A DNA stretch of 64,000 nt from Reyranella sp. (GCA_022844015.1 JALHMO010000007.1:1-64000); one strand, 5' to 3'; positions 9,729 to 18,527 are shown, numbered from the stretch's first letter. Numbers and translations: made by a program. The notes: generated by a model not told the origin, from the sequence alone.

Positions 9729-9803
9729 GGGCGCTTAGCTCAGCGGGAGAGCACACCCTTCACACGGGTGGGGTCGTAGGTTCAATCCCTACAGCGCCCA
9801 CCA
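9729..9803 (+). tRNA. tRNA-Val (anticodon CAC)
   Basis: Folds as a full cloverleaf: acceptor GGGCGCT/AGCGCCC, D-arm GCTC-GAGC, anticodon stem CACCC/GGGTG with loop TTCACAC (anticodon CAC), T-arm GTAGG-TTCAATC-CCTAC. The genome-encoded CCA is at 9801-9803. It decodes GUG. Confidence 0.96.
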
Positions 9804-9909
9804 TCTATCCCTCGGAAATCATTGAACACTTGGCGTCGATCCTCCTCGACGCCCTGTGGAAGAACCTGCGTTTGCCGGCATCAAACGGCACGCACAAGCT
9901 CGATCAGGG

Positions 9910-11208
9910 TCAGGCTGCCTGTACAGGCGGTGCGGCGCGCCTGGCGAGCCCCTGCCGGTCGGCCTCGGGACGGATGAATATCATCCCGATCAGGCCCCCC
10001 ACGGTCAGCAGGCAACCCAGGATGACGAAACCGCGGTCGTAGCCGGCAAGACGCGTGGCCGCCGTCTGGACGACGCCACCCATGAGCAGAGGTGCCGCGA
10101 CGCCGCCCAGGGTGATGATCGAGTTCACGATGGCGAGCATGGCGGCGCGCTGCGGTTGTGGCGTGAGCTCGCTCACGATCAGAGGAATGATGACGAAGGT
10201 CGTGCTGCCGATCGCCGGCCCGACGACCAGGATTGCGATCTTGAGCTCGGGTTGGGAAACCAGGGCGATGAACGGCAGGATGCATCCGCCGATCGCCATG
10301 GTGAGGCAGGGAAACACGGCACGCGCCGTGCGGCTGGACACGCCGTTCTTCATCAGGTGCTGGGAATACCAGCCGCCGGCCAGGACGATGACCATGCCCG
10401 CAAGCCAAGGCAGCACGCTCAGGTCACCGCCGACCGTCTGGCTGAAGCCAAGGCCATCGACCAGGTATGACGTGAACCAGGTCAGGCCAAGGGACAGGCC
10501 CCAGTAGCTGGCGAATCCGACGCAACACACGGCCACGATGCTTGGGCAGAGGAGAAGACGACGATAGGAGATCGCGCCACCGGGCTGGCTCGACGCGCCG
10601 GTCGTCAATTCATCGTGCGACTCGTCGACCAGGATTCCTTCGCGGCCGAACAGCGCCCACAGCACGGCCCAGGCAAGGCCGGCGATACCGAGTGCGCCGA
10701 AGGCCCAATGCCAGGAATGGTTGACGATGATCCAGTTCAGGATCGGCACGGCGACGATCACGCCGATCGACGATCCTTGGGCGATGACCGCCGTCGGCAG
10801 CCCGCGCAGTGAATCGGGAAACCACTTGTAGACGGCATGCATGGCCACCGGATAGGCCGGCCCTTCGGCGACGCCGAGCGCGATGCGACTGGCGAGCAGG
10901 ACCTCGAACGTGACGGCGCTCAGCATGGGAAACTGGATCAGCGACCACAGCACGGCCATGGCGAGCAGCGTATGACGCGCCTGAACGCGATTGGTGACGA
11001 AGCCGACCAGCACGGCCGAGACCGGGAAGAGCAGGAAGAAGGCAGAGCCGAGCAGGCCGAACTGCTCGGGTGTCATCTTCAGTTCGTCCATCATCGGCTT
11101 GGCGCACAGGCCGATCACTGCCTTGTCGGCGAAGTTGATGAGCATGAACAGGAAGATCAGGGCGGTGATGCTCCATGCCCCGGGCTGGGGCCGTTGCCGA
11201 TCGGTCAC
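9910..11208 (-). CDS. MFS transporter (anion:cation symporter / tartrate-glucarate-like group)
   Basis: A major facilitator permease with about twelve membrane segments: ITALIFLFMLINFADKA is the first, and a GFVTNRVQARHTLL loop sits in the conserved loop 2-3 position. A long cytoplasmic loop around REGILVDESHDELTTG separates the two halves. Segments such as ASRIALGVAEGPAYPVAMHAVYKWF are typical of the ACS/ phthalate-tartrate permeases that take up organic acids; the actual substrate is not predictable. The frame is open to 11286, but GTG 11208 starts just before the first hydrophobic helix and has GGAGCG upstream, while the longer version adds a basic leader overlapping a terminator-like hairpin. 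About 432 residues from the GTG. Confidence 0.82.
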   Translation of the reverse strand: MTDRQRPQPGAWSITALIFLFMLINFADKAVIGLCAKPMMDELKMTPEQFGLLGSAFFLLFPVSAVLVGFVTNRVQARHTLLAMAVLWSLIQFPMLSAVTFEVLLASRIALGVAEGPAYPVAMHAVYKWFPDSLRGLPTAVIAQGSSIGVIVAVPILNWIIVNHSWHWAFGALGIAGLAWAVLWALFGREGILVDESHDELTTGASSQPGGAISYRRLLLCPSIVAVCCVGFASYWGLSLGLTWFTSYLVDGLGFSQTVGGDLSVLPWLAGMVIVLAGGWYSQHLMKNGVSSRTARAVFPCLTMAIGGCILPFIALVSQPELKIAILVVGPAIGSTTFVIIPLIVSELTPQPQRAAMLAIVNSIITLGGVAAPLLMGGVVQTAATRLAGYDRGFVILGCLLTVGGLIGMIFIRPEADRQGLARRAAPPVQAA

Positions 11209-11239
11209 GCTCCGCTCCCCCTCGCGCGTTCGACACGAG

Positions 11240-11266
11240 AAAGGGCGCCCGCGGGCGCCCTTTTTC
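11240..11266. terminator. Strong GC hairpin with flanking A/T runs
   Basis: AAGGGCGCCC GCGGGCGCCC forms a near-perfect stem. TTTTT follows on the plus strand and a weaker TTTCTC on the minus strand. It sits 17 bp beyond the remnant of a minus-strand substrate-binding protein gene and was probably that gene's terminator. Confidence 0.7.
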
Positions 11267-11282
11267 CTCGGTGTGGAAGTGC

Positions 11283-11398
11283 TCAACCCTTCACGACGGG
11301 CACTTGCCGTCCTCGAGTGGACGATAGGCTTGATCGCCGGGTACCGTCGAGATCAACTTGTAGAAGTCGTCCTTGCCCTTGGGCTCGGACGGCAGAAG
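11283..11398 (-). pseudogene. 3' remnant of an ABC-transporter (branched-chain amino acid type) substrate-binding protein gene
   Basis: The minus frame from about 11398 reads PSEPKGKDDFYKLIST, then VPGDQAYRPLEDGKCP, which matches the conserved C-terminal end of Liv-type periplasmic substrate-binding proteins (family pattern PSESKGPWDYYKxxATIPGDxAFRPxxxxxCPLVK). The frame then closes early at 11291. One base over, the sequence reads PVVKG followed by a stop at 11283, so the native tail was CPVVKG* and one base has been lost. Nothing upstream resembles the rest of the gene. A hairpin terminator lies just downstream. This is a deletion scar, not an active gene. Confidence 0.65.
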
Positions 11399-11501
11399 GC
11401 CAGGCGCTGATCCAGCGATGGAAGTGTGCGACATCCAGGACCGCCGTCCGCACGACGTCTGCCATGCGTCCTGGCGAAGAATCCCTCGCGCGGGGCGACC
11501 G

Positions 11502-12014
11502 ATGACGTCTAGCCCGATCGCCGTTCTCGCCCATGTGACGCTCGACACCGGCGACGTCTTCCTGAGCCCGCGCAGCGCGGCCCGCGAACGCGCCGTTGCG
11601 CTCCTGCGCGCGCGCCTCGCCGGCGCGCCGCTGTCGTCCGGCAGGCTGGTGCCGGTGCCGTGCCGCAGCGACTATGCCTATCTCGCGACCGTCGAGCGAG
11701 CCGGGCTGTTGGTCACGCTGGTGCGTGTCTCCCCGCACGGCCCGGCGCCCGTCGTCACGTTCGGGGTCGCTGTCGACGACAGCTACGCCGATCTTTGGGC
11801 GCTGCTTCACCGCCGGCACAGTAGCCTCCGGGGCCTTGTGCCGTGCACCGAACCCGGCGATCCGCCCCAGCCGCCCTGGCTCGCCGTCCGGCTGGAGCCC
11901 GCGGCACCGTCCATTCCTCCTGCCGACCTGCTCTGGTTGGCCGACTTCGAACGCACCTTGGCGTGGGCGTGGATCGACCATGTCGGCGAACGGCGGAGCG
12001 AGGCGACTGCGTGA
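11502..12014 (+). CDS. Hypothetical protein, 170 residues
   Basis: I do not recognise a family. Start ATG 11502 was chosen over upstream in-frame starts because the protein then begins MTSSPIAVLAHVTLDTGDVF, a regular beta-strand pattern, while upstream sequence overlaps the antisense pseudogene scar. No signal peptide or membrane segment is seen. The sequence alternates hydrophobic strands with Pro/Ala-rich turns (LVTLVRVSPHGPAPVVTFGVAVDD) and ends in a helix ADLLWLADFERTLAWAWIDHV. It is the first gene on the plus strand after the scar; a weak inverted repeat, AAGGGAAG/CTTCCCTT, follows at 12044-12062 and may terminate it. Confidence 0.55.
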   Translation: MTSSPIAVLAHVTLDTGDVFLSPRSAARERAVALLRARLAGAPLSSGRLVPVPCRSDYAYLATVERAGLLVTLVRVSPHGPAPVVTFGVAVDDSYADLWALLHRRHSSLRGLVPCTEPGDPPQPPWLAVRLEPAAPSIPPADLLWLADFERTLAWAWIDHVGERRSEATA

Positions 12015-12224
12015 AGCAAACCCATGGCCGGCAACACGCCGCCAAGGGAAGCTCTTCCCTTTGATCGCGCATCCAAGCGCGGCACGTGAATGGCGCGCTT
12101 GCAGCGCCTTTCCTGGGACGGACTTTCGTCGAGCACGCAGCGGGCTGAGCCATTCCCCTTGTCGACCGGCGAGCGGCAACCTTATGGTGAAAGCAATCAA
12201 GCGTTACCGCCGGGGAGACAGCGC

Positions 12225-13085
12225 ATGAACAGGACCCGCAAGATGCAAGCGGCTGCCGTCAGACCAGCGTCCCCGACATCCTCGCACCCCCTGCCCGCTC
12301 CCACCCTCGTGCGCCGGGCGCGCGCCGCCGCCGTCTCCGTCCACGACATGACCGCGGCCCCGTGGACCGAGGCGGGCAAGGCCGGCATCGTCCAGAAGGT
12401 GGTGCGCGTCGACCACGCCAAGGGCCACTATCTCGGCCTGGTCGCCTTCGATCCGCTGGTGGCGAGCGGCCTGCACCAGCACCAGGGCGTCGCCACCAGC
12501 TACGTGCTGGAGGGCTCGCTGACCGACTATGCCGGCACGATCCGGCGCGGCGAGGTCGGTATCAACTTCAAGGGGTCGACGCACGACGCCATCCCGTACG
12601 AACGATGCCTGCTCGCGGCGCGGCTCGAGGGGCCGGTCACCTATCCGCTGCAGGACGGCCCGATCCATCGCCTGCACGCCGGCGCACGCCATTCCGCGAT
12701 CGTCAATCGCGCGCCCGAGGTGATGCCCGACACCAACGTCATGGTCGAGGCGCTGCCGATGGCGGTGACGGCGGTGGCGGGCGTCGGCCGCCGCCTGATC
12801 TTCGACTACCACGGCACCGGCGACGACCGTCGCCTGGTCCAGCTCCAGATCCTGCCCGGCACCGCCATCCCGGCGCACCGCACCACGGAGCTGGTCGAAT
12901 GGTTCGTGCTGGCCGGCGACGTGAGCATCGGCGACTCGACGGCGCGCGGCGGCACCTTCGTCTGCATCGAGCCCGGCACCGAAGCGATCATGACGAGCCG
13001 CTACGGCGCGCTGTTGCTCGCCTGGTCGGAGGGCCGCATCACATGGTCCGACGGCACGCCGCGTCCCGACCTCTACGGCTTCTGA
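12225..13085 (+). CDS. Cupin-domain protein, ChrR-like (two cupin folds)
   Basis: 286 residues from ATG 12225, preceded by GGGGAGA. After a basic, low-complexity leader of about 40 residues, two cupin-type beta-barrel halves follow. The first has the metal-site pattern SGLHQHQGVATSYVLEG and the second has IPAHRTTELVEWFVLAGD, both with a His-containing HxH/HR...E spacing. This resembles the C-terminal cupin domain of anti-sigma factor ChrR and of 2,4'-dihydroxyacetophenone dioxygenase-like proteins. A metal-binding regulatory or dioxygenase role is possible. There is no ECF sigma gene beside it, so an anti-sigma role is not supported by context. Confidence 0.65.
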   Translation: MNRTRKMQAAAVRPASPTSSHPLPAPTLVRRARAAAVSVHDMTAAPWTEAGKAGIVQKVVRVDHAKGHYLGLVAFDPLVASGLHQHQGVATSYVLEGSLTDYAGTIRRGEVGINFKGSTHDAIPYERCLLAARLEGPVTYPLQDGPIHRLHAGARHSAIVNRAPEVMPDTNVMVEALPMAVTAVAGVGRRLIFDYHGTGDDRRLVQLQILPGTAIPAHRTTELVEWFVLAGDVSIGDSTARGGTFVCIEPGTEAIMTSRYGALLLAWSEGRITWSDGTPRPDLYGF

Positions 13086-13197
13086 GGCGCGGCCTTCGAT
13101 CTTGCTCCCGCGATAGGGCTCGGGGCAGGGCGCGGGCGAGCCGCGTGCCCGAGTTGTCCGGATGGTCGCTCGGAGAGCGTCGGGATATGATGCCGGC

Positions 13198-13452
13198 ATG
13201 ACCAAGGAAGCCATCAGCCCCGCCCAGTTCCTGACCTCGCTGTTGCGCGCCGTGCGCGACGTCACCGGTCACCGGCAGCCTCCTGCTTGGACGCACGTGT
13301 CGAAGGTCCAGGGCAAGCTCGCGACCGACAACGTCGACGCGATCGATGCCGCCATCCGGATCGCCGTGAAGAAGGGCTGGCTGCGCGCCGACGGCGACCC
13401 CGCCTCCTCCATCACCATCACCGTTCAAGGGGTGAAGTTCCTGGAAACCTAG
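13198..13452 (+). CDS. Small hypothetical protein, 84 residues
   Basis: Starts at ATG 13198 (MTKEAISPAQFL) and ends 45 bp before recD2 on the same strand, so co-transcription with the helicase is likely. The sequence is helical with a basic centre (AIRIAVKKGWLRADGDPASSITITVQGVKFLET), compatible with a small winged-helix-like fold, but no family is recognised. A longer frame to 13162 is available; the shorter start avoids an Arg-rich leader. Confidence 0.55.
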   Translation: MTKEAISPAQFLTSLLRAVRDVTGHRQPPAWTHVSKVQGKLATDNVDAIDAAIRIAVKKGWLRADGDPASSITITVQGVKFLET

Positions 13453-13497
13453 ACCCGGCATGTCCACAGCGACGCCGGGCGCGACACCCGAGCTCCG

Positions 13498-15711
13498 ATG
13501 ACATCGTCGCCGGCCTCGATCACCTCCTCCGAAGACGTGCTCGCGGGCCTCGTCGAGCGGGTCACGTTCCACAATCCCGACTCCGGCTTCTGCGTCCTTC
13601 GGGTGAAGGCGCGCGGACACCGCGAGCTCGTGCCGGTGGTCGGGCACGCCGCGGTAATCGCCGCCGGCGAATGGGTGACGGCCTCGGGCGAATGGGTCAA
13701 CGACCGCGCCCACGGCCAGCAGTTCAAGGCGCGCTTCCTGCGTACCTCGGCGCCGACATCGATCGACGGCATCGAGAAGTACCTGGGCTCGGGCATGATC
13801 CGTGGCATCGGCCCGGTCTATGCCAAGAAGATGGTCAAGGCGTTCGGCGACAGGGTCTTCGACGTCATCGAGGCCGAGCCGGCGCGGCTGCGCGAGGTGA
13901 CCGGCATCGGCGCGGTGCGCGCCGCCAGGATCACCACGGCGTGGGCCGACCAGAAGACCGTGCGCGAGATCATGGTCTTCCTGCACAGCCATGGCGTCGG
14001 CACCGCGCGCGCCGTGCGCATCTTCAAGACCTACGGCACCGACGCCGTCCAGGTCATGAGCGAGAACCCCTATCGGCTGGCACGCGACATCCGCGGTATC
14101 GGCTTCAAGACGGCCGACGCCATCGCGCAAAGGCTCGGTATCGCCAGGACGGCCATGATCCGGGTGCGCGCCGGCATCTCGTATGCCTTGACCGAGGCGA
14201 CCAACGCCGGCCATTGCGGCTTGCCGCTGGAAGAGCTGTTGCCGCTGGCCGCCGAGCTGCTCGAGGTCGAGGCTGCCCTGGTGCAGACCGCGCTCGATCT
14301 GGAGCTGGCGGAAGGAACGGTCGTGGCCGACCACGTCGGGGACACCCGGTGCATCTTTCTCGCGAAGCTCCATCGGGCGGAGCGAGCGATCGCCGAGACC
14401 CTGCTGCGGCTGTCGTCGGGCGCCCTGCCATGGCCGCCGATCGATACGGAAAGAGCGTTGCCGTGGATCGAGGCCAGGACGGGACTTGCCCTGGCCGAAA
14501 GCCAGGCCGAGGCGATCCGCCTCGCCTTGCGATCGAAGGTGCTGGTGATCACCGGCGGCCCCGGGGTCGGAAAGACCACGATCGTGAACGCCATCCTGCG
14601 GGTTCTGGCAGCCAAGGACACGGTGCTGCAGCTCTGCGCGCCGACCGGGCGCGCCGCCAGGCGCATGACCGAGGCGACGGGCATGCCGGCCAGGACGATT
14701 CATCGCCTGCTCGAGACCGATCCGCGCGCCGGCGGCTTCAAGCGGGACGAGCACAATCCGATCGACTGCGACCTGCTGGTGATCGACGAGAGCTCGATGG
14801 TCGACGTCCTGCTGATGCAGGCGCTGCTCGCTGCCGTGCCCGGTCATGCCGCCCTGCTGATCGTGGGCGACATCGACCAATTGCCATCGGTCGGCCCGGG
14901 ACAGGTGCTGGCCGACATCATCGGCTCGGGCGCGGTGCCGGTGGTACGTCTCACCGAGATCTTCCGGCAGGCCGCCGAGAGCCGCATCATCGTCAACGCC
15001 CACCGGGTCAACCGGGGCCTGCTGCCCGACCTCGCGCGCCCGGACGGCGACAGCGATTTCTATTTCGTGCCGGCCGACGAGCCGGAGACGGCGGTGGCGC
15101 GTGTGGTCCAGCTGGTGAAGACGCGCATCCCGCACCGCTTCGGCTTCGACCCGATCCGCGACATCCAGGTTCTGTGCCCGATGAATCGCGGCGGCGTCGG
15201 CGCGCGCTCGCTCAACATCGAGCTGCAGGCGGCGCTGAACCCGGCCGGCGAGAAGAAGGTCGAACGGTTCGGCTGGACCTTCGCGCCCGGCGACAAGGTC
15301 ATGCAGATCGAGAACGACTACGACAAGGACATCTTCAACGGCGACATCGGCTACATCGACGATGTCGACCCCGCCGCGGCGGAGCTCGTCGCGAGCTTCG
15401 ACGGCCGGCCGGTCACCTTCCTGTTCGGCGAGCTCGATTCTCTGGTGCCCGCCTACGCCGCGACCATCCACAAGAGCCAGGGCTCGGAGTATCCGGCCGT
15501 CGTCATCCCGCTGCTCACCCAGCACTATGCGATGCTGCAGCGAAACCTGCTCTACACCGGCATCACGCGCGGCAAGAAGCTGGTCGTGCTGGTCGGCCAG
15601 AAGAAGGCCGTCGCGATCACGGTGAAGAACGTATCCGGGCGCCGGAGGTGGTCCAAATTGAACGAATGGCTCGCTGCCGGCGCCAGCCCCCTTCGACAGC
15701 TAACGTCATGA
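13498..15711 (+). CDS. recD2: ATP-dependent RecD2-type 5'-3' DNA helicase
   Basis: A 737-residue SF1B helicase of the RecBC-independent RecD2/TraA family, with a role in DNA repair or replication fork processing. An N-terminal OB-like domain (about 15-85) leads to tandem helix-hairpin-helix motifs: GMIRGIGPVYAKKMV, EVTGIGAVRAARI and DIRGIGFKTADAIA. The helicase core has Walker A GGPGVGKTT near residue 353, LCAPTGRAARR, Walker B LLVIDESSM, GDIDQLPSVGPG, and the C-terminal TIHKSQGSEYPAVV and LLYTGITRGKK motifs. Length and motif order match complete family members. The last 20 residues are low complexity and may vary. Confidence 0.93.
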   Translation: MTSSPASITSSEDVLAGLVERVTFHNPDSGFCVLRVKARGHRELVPVVGHAAVIAAGEWVTASGEWVNDRAHGQQFKARFLRTSAPTSIDGIEKYLGSGMIRGIGPVYAKKMVKAFGDRVFDVIEAEPARLREVTGIGAVRAARITTAWADQKTVREIMVFLHSHGVGTARAVRIFKTYGTDAVQVMSENPYRLARDIRGIGFKTADAIAQRLGIARTAMIRVRAGISYALTEATNAGHCGLPLEELLPLAAELLEVEAALVQTALDLELAEGTVVADHVGDTRCIFLAKLHRAERAIAETLLRLSSGALPWPPIDTERALPWIEARTGLALAESQAEAIRLALRSKVLVITGGPGVGKTTIVNAILRVLAAKDTVLQLCAPTGRAARRMTEATGMPARTIHRLLETDPRAGGFKRDEHNPIDCDLLVIDESSMVDVLLMQALLAAVPGHAALLIVGDIDQLPSVGPGQVLADIIGSGAVPVVRLTEIFRQAAESRIIVNAHRVNRGLLPDLARPDGDSDFYFVPADEPETAVARVVQLVKTRIPHRFGFDPIRDIQVLCPMNRGGVGARSLNIELQAALNPAGEKKVERFGWTFAPGDKVMQIENDYDKDIFNGDIGYIDDVDPAAAELVASFDGRPVTFLFGELDSLVPAYAATIHKSQGSEYPAVVIPLLTQHYAMLQRNLLYTGITRGKKLVVLVGQKKAVAITVKNVSGRRRWSKLNEWLAAGASPLRQLTS

Positions 15712-15940
15712 GGGAGATGCAGTGTCGACCTCCAATGTTTCAGCGAACTCGCGGCCGGAAGCCGGCTAGACAGCCACGCCAAGGCGGGCAGGTCGCTACC
15801 GACAGCTTTGCGAACGCGTCGCCGGGAATCCCCGAGGCCCGAGAGATCGACCGGACCAAGGGTCCTTTGTCGACCAGGCGCAGTTGCCCCCGCCGATACG
15901 CGACTCTACGATCCCCCGAAACAGCACAGGGGCAATTCCG

Positions 15941-17767
15941 GTGACGCGCGAGCAGCGCAGATTGGCGGCGATCGCCTCGGTCGACGTGGTGGGCTACTCG
16001 CGCCTGATGGGCAAGGACGAGAGCGGCACGCTGGCGGCGTTGAAGGCCATACGGCGCGAGGTGGTCGATCCGCGGATTGCAACTCACGGCGGACGTATCG
16101 TGAAGACGACTGGCGACGGTCTGCTGCTGGAGTTCCCAAGCGTCGTCGACGCGGTACGCTGCGTGGTGGAAATGCAGACGGCGATGGCTGTGAGAACAGC
16201 CGAAGTCCGGGAGGGTCGCCGGATCGCCTTCCGTATCGGTCTCCATGTCGGCGACATCATCATCGATGGCGACGACATCTTTGGCGACGGAGTGAATATC
16301 GCCGCACGCTTGCAGGAGATCGCCAAACCCGGCGGTGTGTGCGTGTCGAGCCGGGTGCACGACGACGTGCGCGATCGACTGGAGACTGCGTTCGAGGACG
16401 GAGGCGCACAAACGCTGAAGAACATCGCGCGGCCGGTACACGTGTGGCGTTGGGTTCCAAGGTCGTCTTCAGCCCGGGCGACGAGCGCGCCCTCCACAGC
16501 AGACGTGCCGCTTGCGCTACCTGACAAGCCGTCGATCGCCGTCCTTCCGTTCCAGAACATGAGCGGCGATCCCGAGCAGGAGTATTTCGCCGACGGCGTG
16601 ACCGAAGACATCATCACAGAGTTGGCTCGGTTCCACGAGCTGTTCGTGATCGCACGAAACAGCAGCTTCACCTACAAGGGCCGCTCCGTGGATGTACGCA
16701 GCGTCGCCGGCGAGCTCGGCGTTCGCTATGTGCTCGAGGGCAGCATACGACGTGCCGCACAACGAATCCGCGTGACGGGCCAGCTGATTGACGCGACCAC
16801 CGGCAACCACATCTGGGCGGAGCGCTACGACCGCGTCCTCGAGGACGTGTTCGCCGTCCAGGAGGAACTGACCCAGAGTATCGTCGGTGCCATCGCGCCC
16901 CACATCCGTGACGCAGAGGCCGCGCACGTACGGCGCCGCCCAGGCAGCCTCGGCGCCTACGAGTTCGCCGTTCGAGCGAATGCCAAGGCTTGGGAGGCTT
17001 ATGCTAAAGCGGATCGTGCATTGCGAGACGAGGCACTTGCCGATGCTCGATCGGCCCTGGCGATCGATCCGGATAGCACCATCGCACTCAACGCCATTGC
17101 GCTCGCTCAGTGCCAACAGCTCCCTCTAGGAATCGCGGCCGACCGACAAGCCGTGTGGCAAGACGGCCTGGCCGCGGCGACGCGGGCGATTGAAGTCGAC
17201 CGCAACGGCAATGTGGGTCACACGTGGAAAGGCGTCCTGCTATCCTTCGCGGTCGAGGACAAGCACCGGAACGATGCGCTTGGTCACGCACGCCGTGGTC
17301 ACGAGCTCAATCCATATGACTCGCTGTCACTGATGATGCTGGCCTTTGTAGAGATCAACGAAGGCGACGCCGAAAGTGCATTCGGCCACCTGGAGCAGGC
17401 ACTGCGCATCAGCCCGCGCGATCCCTTGCGTCATTTCATGTTCCATCAACTGTCACGGGCCTGCTTCATTACCCGTCGTTACGCTGAAGGAGAGGCGCAC
17501 GCCCTCGCAGGGATCCGTGAGGCTCCCGACTTGCCACTCAGTTATGCATTGCTTGTCAGGCACCGAGTAGGCCGAGAGGACATCGAAGGCGCCCGCGCAG
17601 CACTAGCGGAAATACTTCGACTAGATCCGAATCATCTAGACAGATGGCTGAGAACTTCTGCCCCGCCAGGGGGCTTTCGCATCGCCGAGCACCACCGCCG
17701 CTATGATGTCTTCCTGCGCGTTGCTGCCAGCCTCGAGGACCCAAGTGCTGCCGACGCGCTTCGATGA
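15941..17767 (+). CDS. Class III adenylate/guanylate cyclase with TolB-like and TPR domains
   Basis: About 608 residues from GTG 15941, where the family-typical start TREQRRLAAIASVDVVGYSRLMG begins. Residues about 5-175 form a class III nucleotide cyclase homology domain (KTTGDGLLLEF, GLHVGDIIIDGDDIFGDGVNIAARLQ). Residues about 185-310 match the TolB-like FlgO segment (SIAVLPFQNMSGDPEQEYFADGVTEDI ... GVRYVLEGSIRR). The rest is tetratricopeptide repeat. Such proteins are abundant in rhizobia and relatives and probably make a cyclic nucleotide in response to protein contacts; catalytic activity is not proven here. Its stop overlaps the start of a broken paralogue (ATGA). Confidence 0.85.
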   Translation: MTREQRRLAAIASVDVVGYSRLMGKDESGTLAALKAIRREVVDPRIATHGGRIVKTTGDGLLLEFPSVVDAVRCVVEMQTAMAVRTAEVREGRRIAFRIGLHVGDIIIDGDDIFGDGVNIAARLQEIAKPGGVCVSSRVHDDVRDRLETAFEDGGAQTLKNIARPVHVWRWVPRSSSARATSAPSTADVPLALPDKPSIAVLPFQNMSGDPEQEYFADGVTEDIITELARFHELFVIARNSSFTYKGRSVDVRSVAGELGVRYVLEGSIRRAAQRIRVTGQLIDATTGNHIWAERYDRVLEDVFAVQEELTQSIVGAIAPHIRDAEAAHVRRRPGSLGAYEFAVRANAKAWEAYAKADRALRDEALADARSALAIDPDSTIALNAIALAQCQQLPLGIAADRQAVWQDGLAAATRAIEVDRNGNVGHTWKGVLLSFAVEDKHRNDALGHARRGHELNPYDSLSLMMLAFVEINEGDAESAFGHLEQALRISPRDPLRHFMFHQLSRACFITRRYAEGEAHALAGIREAPDLPLSYALLVRHRVGREDIEGARAALAEILRLDPNHLDRWLRTSAPPGGFRIAEHHRRYDVFLRVAASLEDPSAADALR

Positions 17768-17922
17768 GCCGAGAGCAGCACCGCCTCGCCGCCATCGCGT
17801 CGGCCGACGTCGCCGGCTACTCCAGGCTGATGGGTCGCGACGAGAGCCAAGTGGGGCCCGAGCTTGAGGTCCGCTATGTTCTTGAGTTCGCAGGCTTTGC
17901 TGGTTGCGGGGGCGGGATTTGA
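17764..17922 (+). pseudogene. Collapsed second cyclase/TolB gene copy
   Basis: Immediately after the intact cyclase gene, overlapping it by ATGA, a 52-codon frame starts MSREQHRLAAIASADVAGYS, the same N-terminus as the intact gene. After residue 29 it jumps to GPELEVRYVLE, which corresponds to the AGELGVRYVLEG block about 225 residues further on in the intact copy. The frame then runs into a tRNA-like sequence. So a tandem paralogue has lost its middle and everything downstream. The end coincides with the edge of the prophage-like module, pointing to an insertion or excision event. Confidence 0.7.
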
Positions 17923-17938
17923 ACCTGCGACTTTCAGC
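17901..17938 (-). other. tRNA 3'-end-like fragment, candidate attachment-site scar
   Basis: Read on the minus strand, these 38 bases give CTGAAAGTCGCAGG, TTCAAAT, CCCGC and CCCCGCAACCA: a T-arm, acceptor 3' strand and CCA resembling the end of an initiator tRNA-Met. One T-stem pair is mismatched (A opposite C) and the 5' half of a tRNA is absent. Such 3' fragments are left at the distal end of elements integrated into tRNA genes. The intact tRNA would then lie on the minus strand beyond the far end of the element; it is not in this window. Confidence 0.5.
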
Positions 17939-17946
17939 TTGCGAGT

Positions 17947-18117
17947 TCACGAACTCCCGGCCTGCGCCAGGGTGACGAGGTGGAGCACCATGTCGAAGGT
18001 CAGGTCGTCCTTGAGCGCATGATGCTCGGCGATGTCCCGCATCGTATCGGCCGACAGGGGAGGCCTCCCCGCGGCAGCGCGTCGGCTGGCGATCAGTTCC
18101 AAAGTCTCGTCGTCCAT
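17947..18117 (-). CDS. Small hypothetical protein, 56 residues, last gene of the phage-type cluster
   Basis: Starts at ATG 18117 with GGGAGG upstream and lies 2 bp after the stop of the preceding gene, so it is translated as part of the same minus-strand operon. The sequence MDDETLELIASRRAAAGRPP then a helical segment is acidic and soluble, with no recognised domain. It is the final open frame before the tRNA-like fragment at 17.9 kb. A role is unknown; position at the element edge could suit a small accessory factor, but nothing in the sequence shows this. Confidence 0.5.
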   Translation of the reverse strand: MDDETLELIASRRAAAGRPPLSADTMRDIAEHHALKDDLTFDMVLHLVTLAQAGSS

Positions 18118-18119
18118 GA

Positions 18120-18527
18120 TCAGCCTCCCGGGGTGCCGGGCAGGAAGCAGTAGACTAGCCCCGCGAGGCTGGCGCACACATGGGCGTAGAGGGGCTCGCG
18201 GTTCAGGGCGGGATCGAGCACGACATGATGCGGCACGACCTGCCAATGACCATCGATCAGGGCCCGCCATTGGCCGTCGTCGCCCCGGAATGCCCGGGTC
18301 GGCCGGCAGTCACCCTCGACACCTCCGTCCGGCGCCACCCGTCGCCCGCTGCAACACGACAGTCCCGTGCCCGGCTGCTCGAGAGCCCGGTACCAGTCAT
18401 GACGCTCGCCGTGGCCCTGCCCGTGCCCGCCGTCTTGCGCACGCGCCGGCCTGGCAATCCCGATGGCTCCGATCAGGGCAATCACCAGAAGCAATACTCC
18501 AACTGCCAATATGCTCGGTTGCCGCAT
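18120..18527 (-). CDS. Small exported protein with SCC...DC cysteine motif
   Basis: 135 residues from ATG 18527, preceded by AAGGAGGGTGGA. A clear signal peptide (MRQPSILAVGVLLLVIALIGAIGIARPARAQ) ends in a signal-peptidase I site ARA|Q. The mature part has HDWYRALEQPGTGLSCCSGR, then GDCRPTRAF, GQWRALIDGHWQVVPHH and a C-terminal CASLAGLVYCF. This W-Y-x2-L-x2-P-x-T-G-x-S-C-C pattern recurs in small exported proteins of alphaproteobacteria and their phages whose function is unknown. The paired cysteines suggest disulphides or metal binding in the periplasm. It lies in a compact minus-strand operon of the phage-type module. Confidence 0.65.
   Translation of the reverse strand: MRQPSILAVGVLLLVIALIGAIGIARPARAQDGGHGQGHGERHDWYRALEQPGTGLSCCSGRRVAPDGGVEGDCRPTRAFRGDDGQWRALIDGHWQVVPHHVVLDPALNREPLYAHVCASLAGLVYCFLPGTPGG

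Noticed and set aside
13039-15525. Minus-strand frame of 828 codons
   Set aside because: Antisense to recD2, which has full helicase motifs on the plus strand; the antisense protein has no recognisable domain.
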